A stretch of 64,000 nt of DNA from Perilla frutescens (GCA_026008535.1 BRKX01000009.1:62283720-62347719); one strand, 5' to 3'; counted from the stretch's first letter, positions 22,960-34,090 are shown. Notes: generated by a model from the letters alone, not told the origin. A program made the numbers and translations.

Positions 22960-23509
22960 TCCAATAATTGAAACTACTAATTATGGATTTTATAGTTCTC
23001 ACATAGAGTTTTTCAAACTTTGAGCAAGGAAAAAAAAATTCATAAGATTCATAACCCAAACTCAGTATAAAAGAAAAAATGAAAAAGAAAATTACTTTTG
23101 CACTATGAAATTTATGCTTTGTACTACAAAATAAATTAATTAAATAATAATTAATTATAAAATTATCTATATTAATTCAGATTTTAGTCTTAAGTAATTC
23201 ACAAAAATGTCCTAATTTTTTATAAATAATAATTTAATACCTGACATTTTGAATATACAATAAATCTAGTCTGTAATTAATTTTTGAGCTTTTAGTTGCC
23301 ATCGTATATTTGTTTGTCTAAATGGATAAAAGTAGACAAAAGTAAATAGTAATTAGGAAAAAACAACAACTTTTAAAAATAGGTAGTTTGTTAGGCAATT
23401 TGTACTGTAATAGACCTGGTCCCCACACCCAATGATTGACACATTCTACTTTTGTCAGACATTAAATGCACTCTAACAGCTGGAAACCCTAATTCTAAAA
23501 CGAAACCCT

Positions 23510-24060
23510 AACAAAAGTGGGCTCGATTAATTCTTAGTTTACAAAAGTGGACTCGATTAATTCTTAGTTTATAAAAGTTGACTCGATTAATCATAAGTTG
23601 AGCCTCAATTTTATATTAAAAAATAATTTGCAGAAGTGGTCTCGAATATTTCACAAGAAGGCCTCGATTATGTTGATTATTTTTTTTTAAATGACTCGAT
23701 TATTTTTTAAATTTACAAAAGCATCGATTATTTTTTTTAAATTGTAAATGGGCCTCGATTAATTATTTTGGCCTCGATTATGTTGATTTTTTTTAAAAAC
23801 TGACTCGATTATTTTTTAAATTTATATAAGCATCGATTATTTTTTTTAAATTGTAAATGGGCCTCGATTAATTATTTTGGCCTCGATTATGTTGATTTTT
23901 TTAAAACTGACTCGATTATTTTTTTAATTTACAAAAGCATCGATTATTTTTTTTAAATTGACTCGATTATTTTTAAATGGGCCTCGATTATTTATTAAAA
24001 AATATATATATTAATTTTAAGAGATTCTCGATTAATATCTTAACTAGCCACGATTAATGA
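23510..24060. repeat. CCTCGATTA motif array, left arm of the MULE
   Basis: Many irregularly spaced copies of [GA][AC]CTCGATTA (for example ggcctcgatta, gactcgatta, gcatcgatta) separated by T- or A-rich spacers. A unit of about 120 bases (tcgattaattattttggcct then cgattatgttgatttttt) is repeated nearly three times at about 23755-23950. All copies point the same way here; the opposite orientation prevails at 24650-25370. Confidence 0.8.
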
Positions 24061-24284
24061 ATGCATTTATTTCTTTTTTGTGTAACTATTTTCAATAAAT
24101 AAAAAGAAGGAAGGTAAATGGTTTCATCAAATGAAAAGAAAGAAAGGTAGGGGGGCGAATTTAATACATGTACAGGTTAGTAATGAAAAGAAGGGGAAGG
24201 TTGGACCCAATTAATGAAAAGAAGGGAAGGTAGGACCGAATTTAATACAATTTAATGTTTTGTGACGAGGTAGGTTAAATTTTT

Positions 24285-24466
24285 GAATAAATAGACGAGC
24301 TCACTATTCACAATACAATACAAATCTCCACTATAGTACAAGATTTTATTCACACTACAAAACAAAGCGACGAAGAAGAGCAAAAGTTGGAGAAATTTTT
24401 CGGAGCAAGAGGACGAAAGACGAGATTTTTCTGAAGAAGAAAGTAGTGCACCAGCAACTTTCAAAG
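24285..24466 (+). promoter_or_regulatory. MULE gene promoter and 5' leader exon
   Basis: A TATA-like gaataaatag at about 24285 is followed by a leader ending tttcaaag|gtacgt at 24466. The donor has good consensus. The matching acceptor taaattgcag ends at 25627, exactly before an ATG. The intron 24467-25627 would contain the TAATCGAGG array. A leader exon plus intron before the start codon is usual for plant MULE transposase genes. Confidence 0.55.
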
Positions 24467-24649
24467 GTACGTTTTGTACTCTCCATTTTTTTCCACTTAT
24501 TTTGCAAATATTTATTGTTTTGATTATATATTGCATGTGTTGTTAGATTTAATTTAAAAATAGGCGATGTAGAGATTTGCATGTCATACCCTTTAATCTT
24601 TTTATATTTTGAAGAGTTGCATGTGGTAGACTATAAATCTTGGCTATTA

Positions 24650-25375
24650 GAATTATTCGAGGCTATTTTAGAATTCATGGAGATTTTATTTAGAATTTAA
24701 TCGAAACTCATAGAATTAATGGAGGCTATTTCAAATTTAATCGGGGCAATTTTTATAATTAATCGAGGCTAATTTTCAAATAATCGAGTAACACTTAATA
24801 TAATCGAGGGCTTTGTAAAAAAACACTTCAATATTTTTTATAACTTAATCGAGGAACACAAATATAATCGATGAACAATTAAATATTTTTTATAACTTAA
24901 TCGAGGAACACTTAAATATAATCGAGGCTATTATAAATAATTAGAGGTTAATTTAAAATTAATCGAGAAACACTTGAATTAATCGAGGAACACCTAAATT
25001 AATCGAGGAACACTTGAATTAATCGATGCTTTCCTCGATTAATATTAAATTAATCGATTAATTTTTTTGAATTAATCGATGCTTTAATTTTTTTTTTCTT
25101 AAATTAATCGAGACAACTAGATATTCATCGATTGATTATCAAATTAATCGATTAGGTTTAATAATATTCATCGATTAATCCGAGGCTACTATAAATAATA
25201 TAGAGGTTAATTTTAGAGACTATTATAATTTAATCGAGGCTATTACAACTTAATCGAGTCTTGAAATTAATATAATTAATCGATGCTATTTAATAGAGGT
25301 AATCAATGCTATTTGAACTATTAATCGTGCATTCTTTTTAAATTTAATCGCTTATATTTAAACTTTATTATTTTA
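24650..25375. repeat. TAATCGAGG motif array
   Basis: Dozens of taatcgagg, taatcgatgc and similar words lie in AT-rich spacers within the putative leader intron of the transposase remnant. They are the reverse complement of the CCTCGATTA words of 23510-24060, so the two arrays face each other across the promoter. Confidence 0.8.
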
Positions 25376-25444
25376 TCCATTTTTCCAGTTCAATTTTATT
25401 TAATTGCTTTAGTTAGTATTAATGGTTACATCTTTAAGGATTTA

Positions 25445-25575
25445 ATATGTTTTAGGGTTTTAGGGTTTGAATCGTGGCTTTCTAGAGAAAAGGTTTTAGG
25501 GTTTTAGGGTTTTGGGGTTTGAATCGTGGCTTTCTAGAGAAAAGGTTTTAGGGTTTTAGGATTTTATAGCGTTTA
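25445..25575. repeat. Duplicated TTTTAGGG-rich segment
   Basis: Two near-perfect tandem copies of a unit of about 58 bases containing gggtttgaatcgtggctttc, tagagaaaagg and runs of ttttaggg. The TTTAGGG words match the plant telomere repeat, but there are only a few and they are interrupted, so this is a local duplication rather than a telomere. Confidence 0.7.
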
Positions 25576-25627
25576 GGTTTTAATAGAGTTTAGGGTTTAA
25601 TCACATAGCATTGTTTATAAATTGCAG

Positions 25628-26365
25628 ATGGTTAGACGCCGCATTATTGTACGACACGGTGGACGATGAGAGAGAGCAGAATATGTAGATGGGGACGAGC
25701 AACTCGTAACGATGTCATCCGATAAGCTGTGTTTTAGCTCACTGGTGAGGAAAGTTCACAAGTTGTTGCGGACTGACCCGAACAGGATCGAGTATGAATT
25801 ATTTTACCTCACCAGCACCAATACTGGCAGACGGATCAGAGCATCTTTGCAAGATGATGGAGATTTGCTCGATTTACTTCACGAGCAGACTACTGAGATG
25901 GTCGTGTACGTGATTTCAAGACAGTTGAAAGGTTCTGGAGCCGGACCATCTTTGAGGGACGACTATGTTCCCTACTTTTCACATGCAGAGACGCATGGTC
26001 CTACTACAGAAGAAGAGGCAGAAGGAGAAGAACAAGAACAAGAAGAGGTGAATGATAGAACGAGGTTGGTGGAGTCACTGTTGACAGAATTCAGTAGCTG
26101 GTTTCGTTCTTCTGCTGATCGTACAGACAGATTGCTGTGCTTGACGGGAGTCGTCCCACCATCTACCACTGGTGTTCCGTTTAGATCTGACGGGCCTTCA
26201 AGCAATTGGGTGGTTCCCCTTGCTGATTGGGACATTGCGGGCCCACTATCTTGGGATGAGGGACCTGCACCAGAATCAGATACACTGCATCAGAGAGCTA
26301 TTTTTCGGACGAAGGATGATCTGGCTCTGGAGTGGTATCTATCACATGCAGAATCGAGCTATTAA
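25628..26365 (+). pseudogene. MULE transposase N-terminal fragment
   Basis: The ATG at 25628 (MVRRRIIVRHGGR) directly follows an acceptor. TGA at 25667-25669 interrupts the frame at codon 14, where a Trp or Arg codon is likely. The same frame then continues open (ERAEYVDGDEQLVTMSSDKLC...) to the TAA at 26363-26365. KLCFSSLVRKVHKLLRTD and the block RRIRASLQDDGDLLDLL resemble the N-terminal domain of plant MuDR-type transposases, which bear a 'large-fragment' sequence sensor before the catalytic part. An acidic stretch EEEAEGEEQEQEEV follows, then AIFRTKDDLALEWYL, which resembles the start of the MuDR domain (IF.sK.dl). The protein ends there, at the border of the TTAATCGATTAG array. The catalytic domain, zinc knuckle and SWIM parts are lost. 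Family assignment is from memory of patterns. Confidence 0.65.
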
Positions 26366-27535
26366 TCGATTAGTTTTTTTTAAAATTATTAATCGATTAG
26401 TTTTTTTCTAAACTATTAATCGATTAGTTTATTTTTAATTAAACTACTAATCGATTAGTTTTTTTTTAAAATTATTAATCGATTAGTTTTTTTTAAATTA
26501 TTAATCGATTAGTTTTAATTAAACTATTAATCGATTAGTTTTTTTTTAATTATTAATCGATTAGTTTTAATTAAACTATTAATCGATTAGTTTTTTTTAA
26601 AATTATTAATCGATTAGTTTGTTTTTAATTAAAGTACTAATCGATTAGTTTTTTTTAAAACTATTAATCGATTAGTTTGTTTTTAATTAAAGTACTAATC
26701 GATTAGTTTTTTTTAAAACTATTAATCGATTAGTTTGTTTTTAATTAAACTACTAATCGATTAGTTTTTTTTAAAAGTATTAATCGATTAGTTTTTTTTT
26801 AATTATTAATCGATTAGTTTTAATTAAACTATTAATCGATTAGTTTTTTTTTTAAATTATTAATTGATTAGTTTGTTTTAATTAAAGTACTAATTGATTA
26901 GTTTTTTTTTAAACTATTAATTGATTAGTTTGTTTTTAATTAAACTACTAATCAATTAGTTTTTTTAAAATTATTAATCGATTAGATTTTTTTTAATTAT
27001 TAATCGATTAGTTTTAATTAAACTATTAATCGATTAATTTTTTTAAAAATTATTAATCGATTAGTTTGTTTTTAATTAAAGTACTAATTGATTAGTTTTT
27101 TTTAAAACTATTAATCGATTAGTTTGTTTTTAATTAAACTACTAATCGATTAGTTTTTTTTAAAAATGATTAATCGATTAGTTTTTTTTTAATTATTAAT
27201 CGATTAGTTTTAATTAAACTATTAATCGATTAGTTTTTTTTTTAAATTATTAATCGATTAGTTTGTTTTTAATTAAAGTACTAATCGATTAGTTTTTTTT
27301 AAACTATTAATCGATTAGTTTGTTTTTAATTAAAGTATTAATCGATTAGTTTTTTTTTTTAAAACTATTAATCGATTAGTTTGTTTTTAATTAAAGTACT
27401 AATCGATTAGTTTTTTTTAAAACTATTAATCGATTAGTTTGTTTTTAATTAAACTACTAATCGATTAGTTTTTTTTAATTATTAATCGATTAGTTTGTTT
27501 TTAATTAAACTATTAATCGATTAGTTCCTCGATTG
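26362..27535. repeat. TTAATCGATTAG palindromic array
   Basis: Several dozen copies of taatcgattag (core TAATCGATTA, a perfect palindrome) occur every 20-35 bases, separated by T7-T10, aaa(c/t)tatt or gtttgtttttaattaaa spacers. Higher-order units of about 60 bases (actattaatcgattagtttg, then tttttaattaaagtactaat) are visible and nearly identical in places. The array starts within the last codons of the transposase remnant. A few cores carry an ATTGATTAG variant (26860-26960). Confidence 0.92.
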
Positions 27536-28150
27536 GTTTTTTTTTTACTTAATCGATTAATGCCACAATTAATTTTTTAATTAATCGATTAGTGCCTTGA
27601 TTAATTTTTCTTAATTAATAAATTAGTGCCTCAATTAATTTTGTTTAATTAATCGATTAGTGACTCGATTTAGTTTTTGTTTCTAAAATTAATCGATTAG
27701 TGACTCGATTAATTTTTTTAACAAATCGATTAGTTTTTATTTTTCAAATTAATCGAGGAAGGCCTCGATTAGTTTTTGTTTTTGTAATTTAATCGAGGAA
27801 GGCCTCGATTATTAATATAATTATCGAGGAAGGCCTCGATTATTTTTTATGCTCCTCGATTATGTTTTATGCTCCTCGATAGAAAGCTAGTCATCGATTA
27901 ACAACAAATAATCTACTAACAATACCACAATTAATATCAAATAATCAATCAATAATATCTACCTAGGGCCATGGTAATTAAAACAATAAGCCGCGACTAA
28001 CAATACCTAAACCATGATTAATTTCAACAACCACTATTAGCATAATATTTTTCGCGATTGATTTTAACGAGCAATGAACGTCGATTAAATCAAACAATTA
28101 AATGTAATGAACAATTAATAAAACACAACTATTACACCTACTTGAGAAGA
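27536..28150. repeat. Transition from palindrome array to CCTCGATTA words
   Basis: The motif degrades from aatcgattagtgcctcgatt into paired aatcgaggaaggcctcgatt words (27748-27850), then single CTCGATTA words, and fades by about 28100. No gene. Confidence 0.7.
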
Positions 28151-28204
28151 AGCCGTTGCCGACGATTCTCCTTGACCTCGTTCCATCTCCGACGGTAAGG
28201 TTTC

Positions 28205-28372
28205 GCGAGAGAGAGATGGCAGCGGCGTTGGCTTTTGAGAGGTTCCAAGAGAGAGTGGTAGTTGGCCGGCAAGAGGGGGAGAGAGAGATGGCAGCGGCGT
28301 TGGCTTTTGAGAGGTTCCAAGAGAGAGTGGTAGTTGGCCGATAAGAGGGGGAGAGAGAGATGGCATCGGCGG
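28205..28372. repeat. 81-bp tandem duplication in the MULE right arm
   Basis: Two near-identical units (gagagagatggcagcggcgt, tggcttttgagaggttccaa, gagagagtggtagttggccg) and the beginning of a third. They are GC-richer than the surroundings. Either strand can be read open across them, but no family is recognisable. May be a captured host fragment or 3' end of the element's gene. Confidence 0.7.
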
Positions 28373-28910
28373 CAAGGTTTCGGGGCCGTTGGTTGGTTGG
28401 GGGTTTTGCTTTTTCTTTTTTTTTTTTCAGAATGTGTTATGGTGCGATGGAGACGGAAGAGAGAAGAAAAAGGGTAGTTGAATCCTTTAATATCAAACCC
28501 TAGATCATAAATATCCTTTTGCAAGTTTGAATTTAATTGGAAAGCAGCTTTTTCAGTTTCTTTTTCAGATTGTGTGGGACCATAACAAAGGATTGTGTAC
28601 AATGTAAGTACAAATTGTCGAGTAAACTATCACAATTTAAATCTTGCCTTTTTTCCCACTTATATATTTTTGTCAAAAAAAACATGGGACCCTATTTGTT
28701 TTTCGAATTTTTTACTAGCGTGGAAAATACTTATACCACGTCAATTGATCAAATAAAATTATATTTCACTCCATACCGTATGTAAAAATATATACGTTGG
28801 GGATTAAAAGCGCGAAAATTAATTCCAAATTAGATTTGTTATAAATTCAAAAGATCAGGTATTAAATTGTTATTTATAAAAGTTCAGGACAAAATTTGAT
28901 ACTGCACCTA

Positions 28911-29465
28911 ACTAAATTAAAAAAGAAAACAAAAGGAAGCATTGCATTTCTCTCTGGGCTTCGGCGGCGTAGCGTGGCTTGCGTCCTTCTTCTCCGACGA
29001 ATACCTACTGTCCGTCATTAACGACATTGTCCATTCCGACTTAATACGATGACAACCACCTAACCTGGCTCCAACTCCATCAACTCAAATTAGAGAATAA
29101 ATTGGATAAAGAAATTTTTGATTTTATTTTTTTTCGAGCTGAACAATTGACAACCACCGTTCATAATGGGAATTTTGGGAATCTGAATCTTTCGTTCGAA
29201 TTGGAAATTTCGAAAGTTGTATAGAGCGAACGTATCCCAAATTTTCGAAAAACCATCTTCGATTTTCGAATCACTTCGTATAGTTTCAAAAACATATTGC
29301 CGAACATTTTTATGACCGTAATTTTCCAACCACTCATGATGAGAATTTAGTTCCAGAACCAAGCACAAGGCGACAACAATGGTTTGAATATCATTACTTT
29401 TAATCCATATTATGAGCAGAAATTCGAGGGATTAAGAGGATCAAGAGGTTATGAAATTCAGATAC
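28911..29465. other. Intergenic with a short unidentified coding-like segment
   Basis: At about 28949-29053 a + strand frame reads SLGFGGVAWLASFFSDEY, then LLSVINDIVHSDLIR and a stop. It is GC-richer than its neighbours and looks like an exon remnant of an unknown gene. The remainder up to 29465 has no recognisable content. Confidence 0.35.
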
Positions 29466-30195
29466 TGTGAGTACATATTATATCTTCTCACAGTGTGCCC
29501 TTTCATGCCGCCAATCGGGATTGGGATGATCAGGTTCTGCGATACGTGTTGAAGCCAGAGTGTTTCTAAGAGAGAGAGAGACGTGATATCCAACAAAGTT
29601 GAGGCTTGCAAGAAACTACTCGAGATGAACATTGAAGTAGGGTCGTGTAGAGTAAAAAGGGACCAGAGCAAATCTGTGTTGTTTGATGCATGTATAATGG
29701 CTAAGTCTCTCATAGCAGAGAGAGGGAACAGAGGTGGGAGATCATGGGCAAAGTACGAGTAGAGATATTAGTTCATGCGGTCGTGCATTGCAGCGGTAAC
29801 CAGAGTCGTCTTAAATATTTTAAGGACCTTGTGCTAATTATAAAAATTGGATTTCCAATACTAAAAAATTTATGTTTTAAGTTATTAATAAAAAAATGGA
29901 CCCAAATATTAAAAAAATTAGGCTCCCAATATTAAAAATTAAACGTTAATACTAAAAAATTGGGCTCTTAATATTAAAAAAATATATACGGGATTTGAGG
30001 GTCCTGTGCGAAAGCGCACCTCGCGCCCCTCATTAGCCGCCCCTGGCGGTAACCACCACGCCCGCCACCTTCAGAAGGGTGGAGAGTGAGGGAGAGCTTC
30101 TCACTCATGTTTGGGTTCTCATGGCTTATTTAGGCATCACAGATCAACTTCATCTCTCTCAATCCTATGCTAGAGCAAAGCTCATAGTCAAGTAG
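29466..30195 (+). pseudogene. DUF4220/DUF594 pseudogene (C-terminal part)
   Basis: Matches only the last quarter of the two full copies, from YMLYLL.VCPFMLPIGIGM to the C-terminal TAG at 30193-30195. The 5' part is absent. A two-base loss (gatacgtgttgaag versus acacgtgtgctgaag near 29550) shifts the frame, further stops follow, an extra tgagggagag segment lies near 30086, and a hAT-like element interrupts the HCSGSHHARQLRKGG region at 29801-30045. Divergence is greater than between the two intact copies, so this is an older relic. Confidence 0.9.
29801..30045. mobile_element. Non-autonomous hAT-like element with 8-bp duplication
   Basis: A 245-base insertion within the DUF4220 pseudogene. 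It is flanked by GCGGTAAC on both sides (29793-29800 and 30046-30053); removing the insertion and one copy restores the alignment to the paralogs (TGCAGCGG.A.CCACCACGCC). The ends CAGAGTCGTCTTAA and, inverted, CAGGGGCGGCTAAT match at most positions. CAGGGGCGG-type ends and 8-bp duplications are typical of hAT elements. The interior is AT-rich with a GC-rich right end and no ORF. Confidence 0.88.
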
Positions 30196-31701
30196 CTTCT
30201 TACAATCCTTTTATTTTCTTAGTAAGTATTCATATATTCTTTACAACCTTTTCCCCAATTAATAATCATAGATTAATTCTTTACCGGAAATGTAATAATA
30301 AATTTTCAAGAATGATGCGTTATATCCTGATTGCGTTATAATTTCTTCACGGTCTTATAACTCATAAGTTCTAATCATATTGTTGACTGTAGGTGTGTCC
30401 TTTATGATTCTCCAAGAAATATTGTAGGTGTGGTTTACTTCATGTGTAGGTTTGCAGGCTATTACACAGGGGTGAAGTTTACTCAATGCGCACCATGATA
30501 GCAGCTGCGGATTACTCTCGACATTAAAAATAAAACTATATATATTTTGACCAAATGGCAACTTATATTTTCTCTCCCCCCTGACTTTTTAGCATTAATT
30601 AATTATATTTTTTCATAAAAACATGTTATTGATGTGAAATGAGTCCGACCAAATAGATGGATCATTGAATTATGATAAACTCTATCATTGAAAGAGGTCC
30701 AAGATGATTAGCTTTTGATTGTTTGATTTGAATATACATCATTATTTGTATACCTAAGAAATAGAGGGGTAATTAAGTAATTGCAGAACTCACATATTAG
30801 GTGGGTCAATGTGGATCAAAACAATTGGAATAAAGCTATGGGTTCAACATCTATTAATGGGGCTAGCCCATCTATACAAAAACCTTCATTTGGGGTCAAA
30901 TGCATTATTAAACATAACAATGCCTATTCCCTCAATAAAATTAAATAAATAGTGCCTATCATCTAAATAGGTTAAATAAATATGATGTGTAATTTACATA
31001 ATTACACACACATTTTCTTGTAGCATCCTTAGTTTGTGAGAAGGCATATACATATATATATATATTGGTTAATGAATGAAAGTGTCATCTTCCCCTAAAA
31101 AAATAAATTTATTTATTCTGATTAAAATGAACTAGTATATTATTTTCGTATGTTCCTTAAAAAATAATATGCTCACAATGTTGAAAGCATGCTTAATTTA
31201 TAAGTTGCATGCAATTTTCCCTAGTCGATGTAATTGTTATGTAAGCTTTATGTTTCTATCATATTAATTCATTATATTTTTAGTTAGTGTTAAATATATG
31301 TTTCATCTATATAATTAAAAATTTATGGTGACTAAATGTGGATACACCGTGAATAAATATCGCTTATACATAATAGTTTGCAAATTATATATATATAAGT
31401 AACAAAAAAATTATTTTTGTTTTAGCATTTTTTTTTTACTTTAATTAGATAGACTATTTGCAGCCAGCCATCTTTGACTTTTTATTAGGGACCGATTAAT
31501 GTCTCCAATTCAGATATCATTTATCTTTTCATTTAAATGTCGAATAATGTGGATTATTTGTATATAAGAAAATGACTAATTTTGGTATTTATAATTCTTC
31601 ACACATTATATATTATACATTCACTCATGTGTATAACTTATAACTAATTTTGCCAACTCTATGATCATTTGATTTTTTCGGAGTAATATGTAAATTATAA
31701 A
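30196..31701. other. Intergenic, AT-rich
   Basis: The first 120 bases resemble the 3' flanks of the other DUF4220 copies (cttcttacaatccttttatt, gaatattcattcattctttacagg-like words). The rest is AT-rich with a short TA run near 31052. No gene was recognised. Confidence 0.5.
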
Positions 31702-32293
31702 GGGAATAAGTGCAAAAATAGTATTTTTAGTTTATTCTGACGAGTGAATTCTCCCTTAATGTTTAAGAGCAAATATCATCCTTAACGTTTATTAGTATGC
31801 GTAAGTTCGTCCATCCCTCCTAACCACCCTTGCTAAAGGATAGACATGAATTTGTAGGCATATCAATTTTGTTTTTCTTTCATTAATTAAAATAATGAAT
31901 TTTATTAAAATCTCAATGACATGGATTTTTCATACATCTTTCTCAATAAATTTCATACACAAAAGTACGAAATCAATAATAATAAAATGATATTAATTTT
32001 ATGCACACATACACACGTATATAAATATAATTTTAGGTATATAATTAAAGAGAAATTACATTAAAAAAGGGAAATTATATAATAAATAAATAAATTTTTA
32101 GGGATAAAAAAAGATAATAAAACAGCATTTTTCCACCAAAAACCCAATTCTTAAAGTGGGAAGAGGGTCCTAGGGGATTTGCACAATTGCACCTACTAAT
32201 AAACGCTGGGGTGATATCTTTACTCTTAAAAAAACGTTAAGGAGAAATATGATTCTCAAGATAAACGTTAGGAGTGTTTTTATACATTTTTTC
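31702..32293. mobile_element. Foldback MITE with 9-bp duplication (Mutator type)
   Basis: 592 bases, flanked by AATTATAAA at 31693-31701 and 32294-32302. The arms pair over more than 100 bases with mismatches: left cttaatgtttaagagcaaat, then atcatccttaacgtttatta; right, inverted, aacgtttttttaagagtaaa, then gatatcaccccagcgtttat. A 9-bp target duplication and long inverted arms point to a Mutator-derived non-autonomous element. No ORF. Confidence 0.75.
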
Positions 32294-32694
32294 AATTATA
32301 AATTGTAATTATGTTTCTATTAAAAAAATACATATAAGACACATAATTAATTTATAATAAATTATTATTGAATTTAGATAAGAATGTTTTTATATTGCAA
32401 AGCCTTAACATGCTTATATATATTCCATATATATCATATAGTTAAATCTTTTATTCTATTGAGAAGGGCTGATTTTGTTAACATTTTACTAGTAATTAGG
32501 AGATGTGGCAAGAAAAGATCCTAAAAACTTCTTAAAAAAGAAAAAAGGAGCATTTTTTTTATTGATCCTTAAAATACATAAAATATAAACCTTTTTTAAT
32601 GAATTATTCACATAAAAACTTAACAATTTTGAATTTATTTATGAAATGGTCATGGGAATCATGACAATCTCATCGAAACACTTCAATTTTAAAA
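32294..32694. other. Intergenic, AT-rich
   Basis: No gene or repeat was recognised between the two foldback elements. Confidence 0.5.
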
Positions 32695-33234
32695 GGGCAA
32701 ATTTCATATTATCCCTCTGTATTTTTCAGAAAAATCAAACTCCCCCGCGTTAAATAAATAGTCTAAAACCCCCTTCTGTTATGTATAATTCATCAAAAAA
32801 GTTCATTTTTAAGAAAGTGAATTACATTTACTAAAAAATAGTGTATGATTCTTATTTTTACAATTTTTATTATAGATAAATATATTTTATATCATTAAAA
32901 AAATTTAGTATTTGGTTAATCTACTAATTTTTAGCTATTTTGATAATTTCCTATGTTACGTATTATTTTTTACATATAAATATATTTTATATTATTTAAA
33001 AATTATAGTATTTGGTCAAACTACTATTTTAAAAAATTAATTATATTTAAAAATAATAAAAAAATTGTAAAAATAAGAATCATATACTCTTATTTAGCAA
33101 ATGTAATTCACTTTCTCAAAAAGGGATTTTTTTTGATGAATTATACATAACAAGGGGGGTTTAGACTATTTTTTTAACACACAGAGTTTTTTGATTTTTC
33201 AGGAAAACACAAGGATATAATATGAAATTTGCCC
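32695..33234. mobile_element. Foldback MITE with 9-bp duplication (Mutator type)
   Basis: 540 bases, flanked by ATTTTAAAA at 32686-32694 and 33235-33243. Termini GGGCAAATTTCATATTAT and its inverted partner atataatatgaaatttgccc. The arms run about 190 bases each (for example aaagtgaattacatttacta, inverted as gcaaatgtaattcactttct) around a short AT-rich centre. High arm identity suggests a fairly recent insertion. No coding capacity. Confidence 0.85.
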
Positions 33235-34033
33235 ATTTTAAAATTTGCTAAAAAAAAAAGATTACAAAAAATTGTACATTTAAATTAATAAAAAATTAAT
33301 ACCCCCAAATCCCCTCCTCGGCGCAGGAAAAATGGGGTTTTGTCACACATAAAAGTGTTATAATAGATGTATTGTGACACTTGAGTATTATCCGCGGGGT
33401 AGCATAGAATTCTCCGAAAAAATGGTCGTGGCTGCGGTGGAGACAAATGGCTGCGGTGGAGACAAAATGACACAAATTCCATCAAATAAATTAGAAATGT
33501 ATGTTTTGATTAAATAATTTTTGAATGTAGAATTACAAAATTATAATAGAGTGGAAAGACTGATTTGGGTCAATCTAACGGTGAAAAATACAATTAGAGC
33601 GCGCAATTTATTTGACATTAAACAATGCGCAGTCAAGCTGTTCGATGAAAGTCCCCAACGAATAAATTGTAAATTGTTGGCAGAAACATTAGTTTGTGTG
33701 TGAGATGTACATGACTGCATTTTTCATATTTCACTTCGGAAATTCCCAGGTTTCTTCTCTCTATCAAGATTTTTCTTGGATGAAATCTGCAATAACTTTC
33801 CTTCTATCCATAATATGACTAAATAGACCATTCTTACTGTGTAGGTGGAGTTATTTCTCTTCGTCGGTAAAAAAAAAAAAAAGACTATTTTTCCCACGGC
33901 GGTGGAAGAGGTGGCCCCGCCTGTTCAAACTAGCTATGGATTAATGAAATGTTCAGTATTTTTATGCATAAATAAATTATAAAATAAATGCAGCTTCTTT
34001 ACAATTTCTTAGAAACCAGACAATAAATTGTCA

Positions 34034-34064
<31 letters not shown>

Positions 34065-34090
34065 ATTACATGTTTCTGGCTTTTTACCCA
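33235..34090. other. Distal upstream region of DUF4220 copy C
   Basis: Holds altered copies of the GC-rich leader word seen at 9999 (aatggtcgtggctgcggtgg at 33421, duplicated once as atggctgcggtggagacaaa; ggcggtggaagaggtgg near 33900) and the conserved aatgcagcttctttacaattt segment (33989). A short TA run lies at 34037-34060. Probably promoter and leader intron sequence. Confidence 0.4.

Larger units (their letters stand above)
23100..28910. mobile_element. Decayed Mutator-like element (MULE) with long degenerate TIRs
   Basis: The stretch at 23201-23312 (tcctaattttttataaataa, tttaatacctgacattttga, tttttgagcttttagttgcc) is clearly inverted at 28781-28899 (reverse complement tcctgaacttttataaataa, tttaatacctgatcttttga). 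Further inward, aatttgtact and ggtcccacaca words also pair (23398-23440 with about 28560-28620). Inside are a promoter and leader exon, a transposase N-terminal fragment, and arrays of CCTCGATTA/TAATCGAGG and TTAATCGATTAG. Weak similarity (gcactatgaaattt at about 23098, tgcagtatcaaattt on the other side) suggests outer ends near 23097 and 28908. No target duplication was resolved. The conserved transposase catalytic domain is missing, so it is not autonomous. Confidence 0.75.

Noticed and set aside
25445..25575. Interstitial telomere
   Set aside because: Only a few TTTTAGGG words within two copies of a longer unit; a local duplication explains them.
26362..27535. CRISPR-like array
   Set aside because: Spacing is irregular, the spacers are repeated AT-rich words rather than unique sequences, and the genome is a plant's. 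It is a transposon-associated repeat.
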